64,000 nucleotides of DNA from Bacteroidota bacterium (GCA_003175935.1 PSRI01000138.1:18430-82429), one strand, 5' to 3'; shown: positions 26,987 to 36,139, counted from the first letter of the stretch. The notes: generated by a model not told the origin, from the sequence alone. Translations and numbers: made by a program.

Positions 26987-27502
26987 ATGGAAAATTACGC
27001 AACTAGTCCCGTTATAACTCCGGCTCCTCAGCGACCTGTTTTGCTGACCATACTGTGCATCCTAACTTTTTTGGGAAGCAGTTGGGGAATTATTGGTGGC
27101 TTTACAAACTATATAACTGCAGACACAGCTTCCCAAATTGCTCAGAAAGCTATAGATGATGCCCGTGAACGTGCAGATGTCTCTTCAAACAGCGAAGGAG
27201 CCAGAATCACTGATAAGGTGACTAACGCCCTTGAGGAAACCTTAAAACCCGAGAATATTCGAGTGAATGCGATTTTTAAGGTGATTAGTTGCATTTTGAA
27301 CATTATTGGGGCATTTCTAATGATTAAGCTGATGCGCGCCGGATTCTGGGTTTATGTCCTCGGAACCCTTGTAGGAGTGGTTGGCGTTTTTACGGCTTAC
27401 GGGGTCCATAGCATTGTTGGACTGTTCCTGAGTTCAGGAGCTACTTTTGTGGGAATTTTATTTGTCGTTCTTTATAGCCTGAATCTCAAGGTTCTAAAAT
27501 AA
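26987..27502 (+). CDS. Small integral membrane protein, unknown function
   Basis: With ATG 26987 ('MENYATSPVITPAPQRPVLL') the protein has 171 residues. There is a hydrophobic helix at about 20-42, a charged helical stretch (about 50-95, 'QIAQKAIDDARERADVSS'), then three further hydrophobic helices to the C-terminus. The track's TTG start at 26963 adds eight residues of no clear merit. I recall similar four-helix proteins in Bacteroidota but no function. It is divergent from the glycosyltransferases and upstream of rpsO, which has its own promoter. Confidence 0.7.
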   Translation: MENYATSPVITPAPQRPVLLTILCILTFLGSSWGIIGGFTNYITADTASQIAQKAIDDARERADVSSNSEGARITDKVTNALEETLKPENIRVNAIFKVISCILNIIGAFLMIKLMRAGFWVYVLGTLVGVVGVFTAYGVHSIVGLFLSSGATFVGILFVVLYSLNLKVLK

Positions 27503-27562
27503 AAGCACTGCTTTAAATCCTTCCTATCGCATTGGGTATTCATACGTTATGAAAGATTTACT

Positions 27563-27592
27563 TTTGTACTTAACTGTTTTTCCCTACCTTTG
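27563..27592 (+). promoter_or_regulatory. Promoter of rpsO
   Basis: TTTG at 27563-27566, an 18-bp spacer and TACCTTTG at 27585-27592, an exact -7 match. The rpsO ATG is 51 bp downstream. An additional TACTTTTG overlaps the -33 box. Confidence 0.75.
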
Positions 27593-27642
27593 CCGCCGAA
27601 ATTCGAGATATAATATTGGGATGTTTTAAAAATTAGTTTGAG

Positions 27643-27915
27643 ATGCCAACTTTAATCGCTGACAAAAAAAAGAAAATCTTTGCTGACTTTGGTGGAAACG
27701 AAAAGAATACCGGTTCTATCGAAGGTCAAATCGCCTCATTAACTGAGCGCATTAACCACATTTCTGAACACCTTCAGTCCAACAAAAAAGACTTCGCAAC
27801 ACATCGCGGACTCATGCAACTGGTTGGTCAAAGAAAGAGATTGCTGACTTACCTAAGCAAGCAAAACCTCCAGGGTTATCGTGCTTTGATTGAAAAACTT
27901 GGAATTAGAAAATAA
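27643..27915 (+). CDS. rpsO: 30S ribosomal protein S15
   Basis: 90 residues, the usual size. 'GSIEGQIASLTERINHISEHLQSNKKDF' and 'HRGLMQLVGQRKRLLTYL' are the conserved S15 helices that bind the three-way junction of 16S rRNA. Followed by a hairpin terminator and pnp, the classical rpsO-pnp order. Confidence 0.97.
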   Translation: MPTLIADKKKKIFADFGGNEKNTGSIEGQIASLTERINHISEHLQSNKKDFATHRGLMQLVGQRKRLLTYLSKQNLQGYRALIEKLGIRK

Positions 27916-27936
27916 GTGAATCAATGATAGTTCGCA

Positions 27937-27975
27937 ATTCCCAACTGGTTTTACCGTTGGGAATCGTGCTTTTAT
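27937..27975 (+). terminator. Hairpin terminator between rpsO and pnp
   Basis: ATTCCCAAC and GTTGGGAAT form a perfect 9-bp stem (27937-27945 with 27956-27964) around a 10-nt loop, followed by CGTGCTTTTATT. The tail is interrupted, so it may be a partial terminator that lets some transcripts reach pnp. Confidence 0.6.
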
Positions 27976-28071
27976 TGATTGAGATATTTATTCATTAACT
28001 ACAGGATTTACTGAATTCCAAATTCATTTCCCTCCCGTTTGTAAACAGTAAATCAAAAATTATTTCAAATT

Positions 28072-30243
28072 ATGCTTTCTCAACCTACAAACACATCATT
28101 TGATCTGGGTGGTGGAAGAATTGTAACCATTGAAACAGGTAAGCTTGCCCGTCAGGCTGATGGTTCGGTTACAGTGCGCCAGGGCAATTGCATTTTGCTT
28201 GCTACTGTTGTCGCAAATAAAGAGCCGAAAGAAGGACAGGATTTCTTTCCTCTTTCTGTTGATTACATGGAAAAATTTGCATCTGCCGGAAGAATTCCCG
28301 GATCATTCTTTAAACGTGAAGGCAGATTAAGTGATTACGAAGTATTGATCAGCCGCCTGGTTGACCGCGCTCTTCGCCCACTTTTCCCTGAAGATTATTT
28401 TTGTGATGTTCAGGTGATCATAACCCTCGTTTCAAGTGACAGCGAAGTAGTGCCTGATGCACTTGCCTGTCTGGCTGCATCTGCGGCTCTTGCCGTTTCA
28501 GATGTTCCCATCAAAGAAGTGATTTCTGAAGTGAGAATTGGACGTATTGATGGCGAATACATCGTGAACCCAAGCCGTACCCAATTAGCAAAAGCAGATA
28601 TGGACTTCATCATCGCAGCAACTGAAAAGAACCTAATGATGGTGGAAGGTGAATCTCAGCAATGTTCAGAAGAAGATTTGGTTAAGGCTCTGGAAATTGC
28701 ACATGAAGCAATTAAAATTCAAATCGCGGCTCAAAAAGAATTGAGAGCCAAATTAGGAATCAACTCCAAACGCGATTATACTAAGCCAGTACAGAATGAA
28801 GAAATTCAGCAAAAAGTAATTGCTGTTGCCACGGATAAAGTAAATCAGATTTCAAGATCAGGCACCAGTAAAAACGAAAGATCCGAAGCATTCGACGCCG
28901 TGAAAGATGAAGTGATTGCTGCTCTCGGTGAAGAAGCTACTGACGCAGATAAAAAGCTCGCAAAAAAATATTACGAGGACCTGAAATGGGAGCTGGTTAG
29001 AAATATGATCCTGGATGACAGGATCAGGCTGGATGGCAGAAAACTTGAAGATGTTAGACCTCTCAGTATGGAAGTCGATATTCTTCCAACTCCTCACGGA
29101 TCTGCCTTGTTTACCAGAGGTGAAACACAGGCTTTATCAACTGTAACTTTAGGAACTCCACTTGATTCTTTACTTGTTGAAAGTGCTGCGACATCCGACT
29201 ACGCAAAATTCATCCTCCATTATAACTTTCCACCATTTTCTACCGGCGAAGTGAAATTTTTGAGAGCGCCGGGCAGAAGAGAAGTTGGCCACGGTAACCT
29301 TGCCATGCGTTCTTTAAAACAAATGATGCCAGGTAACGATTACCCATACACGGTGAGAATTGTAAGTGATATTTTAGAATCGAACGGTTCATCATCCATG
29401 GCGACTGTTTGCGCAGGATCACTCGCACTTATGGATGCTGGTGTACCAGTTCCTAAACACGTAAGTGGCGTTGCCATGGGATTGATTACTCGTCCTGCTG
29501 ATAATAAATATGCCATTCTTACTGACATCCTTGGTGATGAAGATCATCTGGGTGATATGGATTTTAAAGTAACCGGAACACGTGAAGGAATTTGCGGAGT
29601 TCAAATGGATATCAAAGTGGATGGACTTAGCATGTCAACCATGAGGGAAGCACTTGAACAGGCAAGAAAAGGTCGTCTGCATATTTTAGATGCTATGTAT
29701 GCTGCAATGCCTGCTGCACGTGAAGAAGTGAAGCCGCATGCTCCGCGCATGGAGAAATTGTTCATCGACAAAGAATTTATTGGTGCTGTAATCGGACCAC
29801 AAGGAAAAGTGATCCAGGAAATTCAAAGGTCTACTGGTACAACAATCAATATTGAAGAAGTGGGTAATGTTGGAGAAGTAAGCATTTTCTCTCCGGCAAA
29901 AGAAGGGTTGGATAAAGCTGTAGCATGGATTAAAGGAATTGTAGCAGTTCCTTCAGTGGGAGATGTGTATGAAGCAACTGTGAAGAGCATTAAAGAATTC
30001 GGCGCCTTTGTTGAATTCCTTCCTGGTAAGCAGGGTCTCCTTCACATTAGTGAAATCAGCTGGAAGAGACTGGAGAGTATGGAAGGTGTATTGAAAGAAG
30101 GTGATGTGGTTAAAGTAAAATTGATTGGAGTTGATCACAAGACAGGTAAATTTAAGTTGAGCAGAAAAGTGTTGATGCCAAAACCTGAAATGGCACCAAG
30201 GCCAAGACCAGCAGAACCTGGAAAGCCTGAAGCTACTAATTAA
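28072..30243 (+). CDS. pnp: Polyribonucleotide nucleotidyltransferase (PNPase)
   Basis: Phosphorolytic 3'-5' exoribonuclease. It has 723 residues. Two RNase PH-type domains are separated by a helical linker; the second contains 'FRAPGRREVGHGNLAMRSL'-type sequence and the active-site segment 'ILGDEDHLGDMDFKVTGT'. A KH domain ('FIGAVIGPQGKVIQEIQRSTG') begins near residue 565, followed by an S1 domain ('GDVYEATVKSIKEFGAFVEF') from about 630. All catalytic and RNA-binding parts look intact. Confidence 0.97.
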   Translation: MLSQPTNTSFDLGGGRIVTIETGKLARQADGSVTVRQGNCILLATVVANKEPKEGQDFFPLSVDYMEKFASAGRIPGSFFKREGRLSDYEVLISRLVDRALRPLFPEDYFCDVQVIITLVSSDSEVVPDALACLAASAALAVSDVPIKEVISEVRIGRIDGEYIVNPSRTQLAKADMDFIIAATEKNLMMVEGESQQCSEEDLVKALEIAHEAIKIQIAAQKELRAKLGINSKRDYTKPVQNEEIQQKVIAVATDKVNQISRSGTSKNERSEAFDAVKDEVIAALGEEATDADKKLAKKYYEDLKWELVRNMILDDRIRLDGRKLEDVRPLSMEVDILPTPHGSALFTRGETQALSTVTLGTPLDSLLVESAATSDYAKFILHYNFPPFSTGEVKFLRAPGRREVGHGNLAMRSLKQMMPGNDYPYTVRIVSDILESNGSSSMATVCAGSLALMDAGVPVPKHVSGVAMGLITRPADNKYAILTDILGDEDHLGDMDFKVTGTREGICGVQMDIKVDGLSMSTMREALEQARKGRLHILDAMYAAMPAAREEVKPHAPRMEKLFIDKEFIGAVIGPQGKVIQEIQRSTGTTINIEEVGNVGEVSIFSPAKEGLDKAVAWIKGIVAVPSVGDVYEATVKSIKEFGAFVEFLPGKQGLLHISEISWKRLESMEGVLKEGDVVKVKLIGVDHKTGKFKLSRKVLMPKPEMAPRPRPAEPGKPEATN

Positions 30244-30282
30244 GAAACCAGGTTGGAATATTCCAACGAATTGAATAAGTAG

Positions 30283-30339
30283 AACCATCAGTTCAGACCG
30301 ATCCTTAGAAATAAAATTGGTCCTGATTGATGGTTTTTT
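30283..30339 (+). terminator. Terminator after pnp
   Basis: AACCATCA (30283-30290) pairs with TGATGGTT (30328-30335), with further partial pairing inside the loop, followed by TTTTC. A smaller palindrome, GTTGGAATATTCCAAC, lies just upstream at 30252-30267. Confidence 0.6.
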
Positions 30340-30378
30340 CTTTTACTGATTTAGAAACTACCTTTTTCAAGCGACTGC

Positions 30379-31197
30379 ATGGAACAGTATATTGAAGTGA
30401 AATTTGAAACTAAAGAAGATTTTCAGAATGAAATTCTGATTGCTTTACTTTCTGAAATAGGATATGAAGGTTTTGAAGAAGATGGAAGAATATTAAAAGC
30501 ATTCATTCCTGAATCGCATTTTGATGAAGTTGTTTTGAAAGAATTGGCAGTGAAATCCGGATTAGAATTTTCTAATACCGTTATTCCGGTGAAAAACTGG
30601 AACAGCATTTGGGAATCTGAATTTCATCCGGTTGTTGTAAATGATTTTGTTGGGATAAGGGCAGGCTTTCATAAATCAATAACCGGTGTCAGGTATGAAA
30701 TTGTGATTACTCCAAAAATGAGTTTTGGCACGGGTCATCATGATACCACTTACATGATGATTCAATCACTTGAGAATTTGGATCTGAAAAAAAAGAGCGT
30801 TGCAGATTTTGGAACAGGCACAGGAATTCTGGCGATTTTGGCTTCGAAACTTGGCGCGTCAAAAATTCTGGGAATTGATCATGATGAATGGAGTATTAGA
30901 AATGCTGAGGAAAATTTCTTGGAAAATCACGTAGATAACGTAAGTTTATCTAATACTGGCGTTTTCCCTTCAGATGATTCATGGGATTTAATTTTGGCCA
31001 ACATCAATAAGCTGGTGATTCTGAGTAATATAAAAGTTATTTCTAATACGCTTGCGCCTGGGGGGATTTTGATTACGAGTGGATACTTACTGGAGGATGA
31101 AGCAGATATGTTGAATGCTGCTGAAAGTCACGGGCTTTCAAAATTGAGCATTCAAAGGAGAAATAATTGGCTATGTATAACGTTTAAAAAGGTGTGA
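30379..31197 (+). CDS. prmA: Ribosomal protein L11 methyltransferase
   Basis: 272 residues. The 'PKMSFGTGHHDTTYMM' motif is diagnostic of PrmA. The SAM-binding glycine motif is 'VADFGTGTGILAILASKLG', with the acidic ribose-binding 'GIDHDEWSIRNA'. 'LILANINKLVIL' corresponds to the family's 'ANI' catalytic-site loop. The N-terminal 80 residues form the substrate-recognition domain. It modifies lysines and the N-terminus of L11. Confidence 0.93.
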   Translation: MEQYIEVKFETKEDFQNEILIALLSEIGYEGFEEDGRILKAFIPESHFDEVVLKELAVKSGLEFSNTVIPVKNWNSIWESEFHPVVVNDFVGIRAGFHKSITGVRYEIVITPKMSFGTGHHDTTYMMIQSLENLDLKKKSVADFGTGTGILAILASKLGASKILGIDHDEWSIRNAEENFLENHVDNVSLSNTGVFPSDDSWDLILANINKLVILSNIKVISNTLAPGGILITSGYLLEDEADMLNAAESHGLSKLSIQRRNNWLCITFKKV

Positions 31198-31238
31198 CCT
31201 TATGATAAATTTGATTTCTAGGGTCCTTTAAAATAGAT

Positions 31239-31246
31239 TAAATTTG
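31239..31246 (+). promoter_or_regulatory. Promoter -7 element of plsY
   Basis: TAAATTTG is an exact TAnnTTTG match, 26 bp before the plsY ATG. The nearest TTG upstream is about 25 bp away, so the -33 box is uncertain. Confidence 0.5.
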
Positions 31247-31272
31247 CATTCCTCAATTCAACCTGGTATCTC

Positions 31273-31932
31273 ATGAACGAAATCGCTCTTGTTGTTCTGG
31301 CATATCTTATTGGCTCTATACCAACAGCGGTTTGGGTGAGTCGTGGTTTTTTCAATATTGATATCAGGGATTATGGTAGCGGTAATTCGGGTGCAACGAA
31401 TACTTATCGCGTTTTAGGCTCCAGGTATGGAACTCTTGTAATGATAATTGACATGCTCAAGGGTTTCCTGGTTGTGAAACTTGCTTTCCTTATTCCTCAT
31501 TATGCTGTGGATAATTTCGCGAGGACCAATTTCCAGATCGGACTTGGTTTGGCGGCAGTTTTGGGACATATCTTCCCCATTTGGGCACAATTCAGGGGAG
31601 GAAAAGGGGTAGCAACATTATTTGGTTTAGTACTTGGCATTTCACCATGGACTGCACTTTGTTGTGTGGGTATTTTTCTGCTGGTACTTTATCTTACGCG
31701 ATTTGTTTCACTGAGTTCAATTTTAGCAAGTCTGGCATTTCCTATTTTCATTCTTGTAATTTTCAACGTTGAAAATGATGCCTATAGAATATTCGCTGTC
31801 GCAGTAGCACTTCTTGTGATTCTTACCCATCAAAAAAATATCACGCGTTTATTGAAAGGCAGCGAAAGCAAAGCGCCTATTCTCAAATATCGCGATCGTC
31901 GAAGAATTCGCCGAAACAGTGCCCGCTTCTAA
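31273..31932 (+). CDS. plsY: Acyl-phosphate:glycerol-3-phosphate acyltransferase
   Basis: First acylation in phospholipid synthesis, in the inner membrane. It has 219 residues and about five membrane helices. The conserved loops are visible: 'YLIGSIPTAVWVSR', 'DIRDYGSGNSGATNTYRVLG' (motif 1) and 'AVLGHIFPIWAQFRGGKGVATLFG' (motif 2). 'LTHQKNITRLLKGSE' is the usual C-terminal motif 3 region. Confidence 0.95.
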   Translation: MNEIALVVLAYLIGSIPTAVWVSRGFFNIDIRDYGSGNSGATNTYRVLGSRYGTLVMIIDMLKGFLVVKLAFLIPHYAVDNFARTNFQIGLGLAAVLGHIFPIWAQFRGGKGVATLFGLVLGISPWTALCCVGIFLLVLYLTRFVSLSSILASLAFPIFILVIFNVENDAYRIFAVAVALLVILTHQKNITRLLKGSESKAPILKYRDRRRIRRNSARF

Positions 31933-31977
31933 TTATAAATCGTAATTAAATACTGCTTACACTCAAGATGCCAATTA

Positions 31978-32007
31978 TTTGGTATAAGTATTGACATGCT
32001 ATTTATG
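31978..32007 (+). promoter_or_regulatory. Possible promoter of the M48 lipoprotein gene
   Basis: TTTG at 31978-31981, an 18-bp spacer and TATTTATG at 32000-32007 (one mismatch to TAnnTTTG). It would place the transcript start near 32013, which favours ATG 32029 over the ATGs at 31996 and 32005. Confidence 0.35.
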
Positions 32008-32028
32008 GATCGACTAAATTCATATGTT

Positions 32029-32841
32029 ATGATTAGAATTATTTTAATTGCTTCATTTGTATCATGTATTGGGATTTCATGTACCAAGAACGCTGTAACG
32101 GGAAGAAACCAGTTGCATTTGCTTCCTGAATCCGAACTACAAACAGAAGCTAAAAGTCAGTACGCTACATTTCTTTCTCAAAATAAAGTGGTATCCAAAA
32201 CGGTAAGCAAGGATGCCGAAATGGTCAGCAGGGTTGGCTCCAGAATAGCAACAGCAATTACGAATTATTATAATTCGCAAGGTAAAGGTGATGTCATAAA
32301 AGGATATCAGTGGGAATTTAATCTTGTAGATTCGAAAGAAATAAATGCCTGGTGTATGCCAGGTGGCAAAGTAGTCGTTTATACGGGACTGTTGCCTGTG
32401 ACTCAAAATGAAGCAGCCCTGGCTGTTGTGATGGGTCACGAGATCGCACATGCGATAGCCCAACATGGAAACGAAAGAATGAGCCAGGAATTAATTGCCC
32501 AGGGAATTGGAGTAGCAGGTGGAGTTCTTACTTCAGGCAATCCACAAGTGAGCAATATCTTTAATCAGGTGTACGCACCTAGCGCCGAGGTGGGTGTATT
32601 ATTACCAAATTCGAGGAAGCAGGAATTAGAAGCTGACCATTATGGCCTCATATTCGCAGCACTAGCCGGATATAACCCCAATGAAGCAATCACATTTTGG
32701 CAGAGAATGGCCAATGCAAGCTCAGGGGCTGGTCAACCACCTGAATTTTTAAGCACACACCCATCGGATGCAACGAGAATTGAAAAGGTAAAAGAATTTG
32801 CTCAAGAGGCAATGAAGTATTACAAACCGATGAATCGATAA
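32029..32841 (+). CDS. M48-family zinc metalloprotease, secreted or lipoprotein
   Basis: With ATG 32029 the N-terminus is 'MIRIILIASFVSCIGISCTKN', a signal peptide with a probable lipid-modified cysteine; the lipobox is imperfect. The catalytic motif is 'MGHEIAHAIAQHGNERMS' (HEIAH), and the downstream zinc ligand glutamate is in 'KQELEADHYGLIFAALAGY'. 'PGGKVVVYTGLLPV' and 'FLSTHPSDATRIEK' are typical of LoiP/BepA-like proteases that handle misfolded outer-membrane proteins. About 270 residues. The track start at 31996 would give a less convincing N-terminus and overlap the promoter. Confidence 0.88.
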   Translation: MIRIILIASFVSCIGISCTKNAVTGRNQLHLLPESELQTEAKSQYATFLSQNKVVSKTVSKDAEMVSRVGSRIATAITNYYNSQGKGDVIKGYQWEFNLVDSKEINAWCMPGGKVVVYTGLLPVTQNEAALAVVMGHEIAHAIAQHGNERMSQELIAQGIGVAGGVLTSGNPQVSNIFNQVYAPSAEVGVLLPNSRKQELEADHYGLIFAALAGYNPNEAITFWQRMANASSGAGQPPEFLSTHPSDATRIEKVKEFAQEAMKYYKPMNR

Positions 32842-32902
32842 TAGTAAATCTGACATAATCTTTGCTGGTTAAGGAAAAGCGCGTTTTTTTAGGTTCAAAA
32901 AG

Positions 32903-32933
32903 TTGCTTGTAAACTTTTGTTTATTTAACTTTG
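32903..32933 (+). promoter_or_regulatory. Promoter of the OmdA-like gene
   Basis: TTG at 32903-32905, a 20-bp spacer and TAACTTTG at 32926-32933 (exact -7 match), 33 bp before the first ATG at 32967. Confidence 0.7.
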
Positions 32934-32966
32934 CACACTCTTTGAACTTTTAAATCCCGTTGAAGC

Positions 32967-33629
32967 ATGATGCAGACTATGTTTGAGAAACTTCAACTCT
33001 CAGAGGAAAAAAACTTATTAATTCAAGGTCTTCCTTCCTCAATCGAAAAGCAGTTTGCGAAGCTTTCTTTCGCTAAAAATGTAACTCCGTTATTAAAATC
33101 CAGGAAAATTGACTTCGCTTTGGTTTTTGCGATCAATGCAAACCAGTTAAATGGTATTTTAAAGGATGTACTGCCTGCACTTAATGAAGAAGGAAAATTA
33201 TGGGTAGCTTATCCCAAAACGACCTCAAAAATAGTAAGTGACCTCAACAGAGATTGCAGTTGGCAGTTGCTCAATCAAAGTGGATTTGAAAGTGTAAGAC
33301 AGGTTGCGCTGGATCATGTTTGGACAGCCACCAGGTTTAAGAAACCCGAACAAATCAAAATTCCTTCTAGACCAACTGTTCCTGTTCCAACTCCCATTGA
33401 AGTTGAAGGAATTGATATGAAGGCGCGCACAGTCACTGCACCTGTCGACCTGGAAAAATCACTTTCCAAAAATAAAAAAGCACGTGATTTCTTTGATAAA
33501 CTTTCATTTACAAACAAGAAAGAATATTTGAAGTGGATCAGCGAAGCTGGGAATGAAGCAAGGCAGGCAAGAATTGAATCCACCATTGTGAAGTTACTTT
33601 CAAGCAAAAAGAATCCGTTAGAAAAATAA
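32967..33629 (+). CDS. YdeI/OmpD-associated (OmdA-like) protein with an N-terminal DUF3052-like domain
   Basis: 220 residues, cytoplasmic. The first ~125 residues ('PSSIEKQFAKL', 'DFALVFAINANQLNGILKDVLPAL', 'GKLWVAYPK', 'VRQVALDHVWTATRFK') resemble the DUF3052-like fold. The C-terminal ~60 residues ('KKARDFFDKLSFTNKKEYLKWI', 'RQARIESTIVKLL') match the OmdA domain, whose helices end in a conserved 'R..RI..T...L' pattern. Biochemical role unknown. The start is ambiguous among ATG 32967, 32970 and 32979. Confidence 0.72.
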   Translation: MMQTMFEKLQLSEEKNLLIQGLPSSIEKQFAKLSFAKNVTPLLKSRKIDFALVFAINANQLNGILKDVLPALNEEGKLWVAYPKTTSKIVSDLNRDCSWQLLNQSGFESVRQVALDHVWTATRFKKPEQIKIPSRPTVPVPTPIEVEGIDMKARTVTAPVDLEKSLSKNKKARDFFDKLSFTNKKEYLKWISEAGNEARQARIESTIVKLLSSKKNPLEK

Positions 33630-33648
33630 ACGAATTGATTTCCTTTTG

Positions 33649-33690
33649 AAAAAGATTATCAGGATAATTGCAAACTGATAATCTTTTTTT
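33649..33690 (+). terminator. Strong hairpin with T-run directly before the CYTH gene
   Basis: AAAAAGATTATCAG (33649-33662) pairs perfectly with CTGATAATCTTTTT (33675-33688) over 14 bp, closing a 12-nt loop and continuing into a run of T. The next base after the T-run is the A of the CYTH gene's ATG (33691). It terminates the OmdA transcript and must be bypassed for the CYTH gene to be expressed. Confidence 0.8.
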
Positions 33691-34200
33691 ATGTTCCTCA
33701 ATGTAGAAATCAAAGCCAGGTGCGAGGATCCTACCCATGTAAGGACCTATTTGATCGAACACAATGCGCGTTATGTTGGGAAAGATTTTCAGCGCGACAC
33801 TTATTTTATCACCCCTAAAGGCCGCCTCAAACTTCGAGAAGGTTTGATTGAAAATGCATTGATTTATTACGAAAGAAAAAATCAGGAAGGACCCAAAGAA
33901 TCTTCGGTGATCTTATACCATCCATCTGATATAATCAAACTCAAGTCTATTTTAGAAAATACAATGGATGTTAGGGTTCAGGTTTTTAAGAATCGCGAAA
34001 TTTACTTCCTCGCAAATGTGAAATTTCATATTGACATCGTTGAAAATTTGGGAAATTTTATTGAAATCGAGGCCATTGACGATTCAGGAACTAACGACAA
34101 AAAAAAGTTGCAGGAACAATGTGAATTTTATCTCGACAAATTTGCTATTCGAAAAAAAGATTTGATTTCAGAGTCTTATAGTGATATGCTGCTTACTTAA
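33691..34200 (+). CDS. CYTH-domain protein (class IV adenylate cyclase / triphosphatase-like)
   Basis: 169 residues. The N-terminal 'NVEIKARCED' is the ExExK-type signature strand of CYTH domains. Basic and acidic residues on later strands ('KGRLKLREG', 'LIYYERKNQEGPKESS', 'FHIDIVENLGNFIEIEAID') fit the eight-stranded tunnel that binds triphosphates. Class IV adenylate cyclase (CyaB) and triphosphatase activities are both possible. The ATG directly follows a terminator-like hairpin, and the 3' end overlaps convergent dnaG by 8 bp. Confidence 0.8.
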   Translation: MFLNVEIKARCEDPTHVRTYLIEHNARYVGKDFQRDTYFITPKGRLKLREGLIENALIYYERKNQEGPKESSVILYHPSDIIKLKSILENTMDVRVQVFKNREIYFLANVKFHIDIVENLGNFIEIEAIDDSGTNDKKKLQEQCEFYLDKFAIRKKDLISESYSDMLLT

Positions 34201-36139
34201 AAATGACAGTTCCCATTTGGCGGGTTATTTCTATTTCGAGTTGCTTCAGGTGCTGATGAGTTTGTATTAGCGTCATTTGTTCATCCACGGTATGAATTTT
34301 TTCCATGTCACGCTGATTCTCGTCAATTAATCTTTTAATTTTTCGAAGCTTAAGATAACTCATGGTTGACAACACTTCTTCCCGATATAATTCCTCTCTT
34401 CCCGGCATCGGTCCGTCATAATGTTCTTTCCAGTTTACGCTAAGTTCATAGGGGGATTCCATTAATGAAATGGCAAGAGAACTCATTGAATGATCCTCAT
34501 GATAAAGAAAATTTTTAGGACCCGGATCCAGTCCTGCCTCATACCACGTTTTGAAGGTATCGATTATTTTGAGGAGGTTTTTATTATCGAAAAGTTCGTT
34601 TAATCCGTTAGTTTCAAATTCTTCGAACAAATGATCTGCAACGGTTCGTGATTCATCCCATGATTTAGTGCCAAATTCAATTAATGCCCTCACTATATTC
34701 ATTTCATTCAATTCATCTTTTCGCAGAAGGAGAGAAGCATCATCTTCTTCGTCTGGAATTTGAGCAGTTTCTGTATCCTGATATTCGGATGCATTTTCTG
34801 CAGCATTTTTGTATTCCTGTTTTGAAACTCTTTCCCTGATGAATTTATTTACAAGTGTATTTAAGCCCGTTTCGTCAATCTTCAGGAGTTCGGAACATTG
34901 CCTGATATAATCTTGTTGCCGGGTAAAATCCTCTGCTTTATTTAACCTGGAAATAGTTTCCGCAATCCGATTAACAACTTCAGATTTTTTCTTCGCATCC
35001 CGACCGGCATCACGAAGTGAGACTTCAAGTTGAAAAAGAATAAAGTCCTTTTTATTTGCTTCAAGAAAATTTCTAAAACCGGAAGCACCCACTTTATTTA
35101 CATAGCTATCCGGGTCTTCATTATCTGGAATCAGGACCAGTTTCACATTTAATCCTTCTTCCAGTGCTAGATCTAATCCTCTTAAAGCAGCCTTTATGCC
35201 TGCGGAATCACCATCGTATATAATAGTAAGGTTGGATGTATATTTTTTAATCAGTCTTAGTTGGTCGGGAGTAAGCGAAGTTCCACCGCTGGCAACTACG
35301 TTTTCAATTCCTGCCTGATGGAGAGATATCACATCTGTGTATCCTTCAACCAACAGACATTCTTCAGCCTTGTCAATTGCCTGACGGGCGAAATAAGATC
35401 CATACAGGATTTTACTTTTGACGTAGATTTCGTTTTCTGGAGTATTAATGTATTTGGGAGCCCTGTCATTACCTGCAATAATCCTTGCTCCAAATCCCAA
35501 AACCTTCCCGGTTTGATTATGAACCGGGAAAATAACTCTGCCCCTATAGTTGTCCGTTGGTTTTTCATCCCGTATAACAACGAGACCGGTCTTTACTAAA
35601 AGTTCCGGATTATATTGAGCGGAAAGAGCTTCCGTTGCGAAAGCTTCTTTTTTGTTGAGCGCATAACCCAGCTGGAATTTTTTAATAATCTCTTCTCTGA
35701 ATCCTCTCTCTTTCAGGTAACTCAATCCTATATCGATACCCTCTTCACTTTCAAAAAGGATATCTGAAAAATACTTTTGGGCAAAACCATTAATGATATA
35801 AAGACTGTCGGCAACCTGGCGGATTTGCTTCAATTCCGGACTGGTTTCAGTCTCTTCAATGGTCACATTATATTTATTTGCCAACCATCGTAAAGCCTCA
35901 ACATAGCTATACTTTTCATGCTCCATCAAAAAACCAATCGCATTTCCGCTTCGGCCACACCCAAAACACTTATAAATTTCCTTGGTAGGAGACACCGTAA
36001 ACGACGGAGTTTTTTCGTTATGAAAAGGACATAAACCGAGGTAATTCGTGCCTCTTTTCTTCAGTCTGACAAAGCCGCCCACTATGTCAACAATGTCAAT
36101 CCTGCTCAGGATTTGCTGTATGGTAATTTGCGAGATCAG
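34193..36139 (-). CDS. dnaG: DNA primase
   Basis: Synthesises RNA primers at the replication fork. The ORF track starts at a GTG (36082), which removes the conserved first helix. In frame upstream the sequence reads 'ISQITIQQILSRIDIVDIVG', the normal DnaG N-terminus. The codon where Met is expected is CTG (complement of 36137-36139), and a stop lies five codons further up, with no ATG, GTG or TTG. I therefore place the start at CTG, giving 648 residues. The zinc finger is 'CPFHNEKTPSF...YKCFGCG' (CHC2). The TOPRIM motifs are 'LLVEGYTDVISLHQAG' and 'TIIYDGDSAGIKAALRGLD'. The C-terminal helicase-binding part is present. Confidence 0.9.
   Translation of the reverse strand: MISQITIQQILSRIDIVDIVGGFVRLKKRGTNYLGLCPFHNEKTPSFTVSPTKEIYKCFGCGRSGNAIGFLMEHEKYSYVEALRWLANKYNVTIEETETSPELKQIRQVADSLYIINGFAQKYFSDILFESEEGIDIGLSYLKERGFREEIIKKFQLGYALNKKEAFATEALSAQYNPELLVKTGLVVIRDEKPTDNYRGRVIFPVHNQTGKVLGFGARIIAGNDRAPKYINTPENEIYVKSKILYGSYFARQAIDKAEECLLVEGYTDVISLHQAGIENVVASGGTSLTPDQLRLIKKYTSNLTIIYDGDSAGIKAALRGLDLALEEGLNVKLVLIPDNEDPDSYVNKVGASGFRNFLEANKKDFILFQLEVSLRDAGRDAKKKSEVVNRIAETISRLNKAEDFTRQQDYIRQCSELLKIDETGLNTLVNKFIRERVSKQEYKNAAENASEYQDTETAQIPDEEDDASLLLRKDELNEMNIVRALIEFGTKSWDESRTVADHLFEEFETNGLNELFDNKNLLKIIDTFKTWYEAGLDPGPKNFLYHEDHSMSSLAISLMESPYELSVNWKEHYDGPMPGREELYREEVLSTMSYLKLRKIKRLIDENQRDMEKIHTVDEQMTLIQTHQHLKQLEIEITRQMGTVIFK

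Noticed and set aside
30252-30267. Palindrome GTTGGAATATTCCAAC after pnp as a possible operator
   Set aside because: It lies downstream of pnp, beside a better terminator, with no adjacent regulator; more likely part of the 3' end structure.
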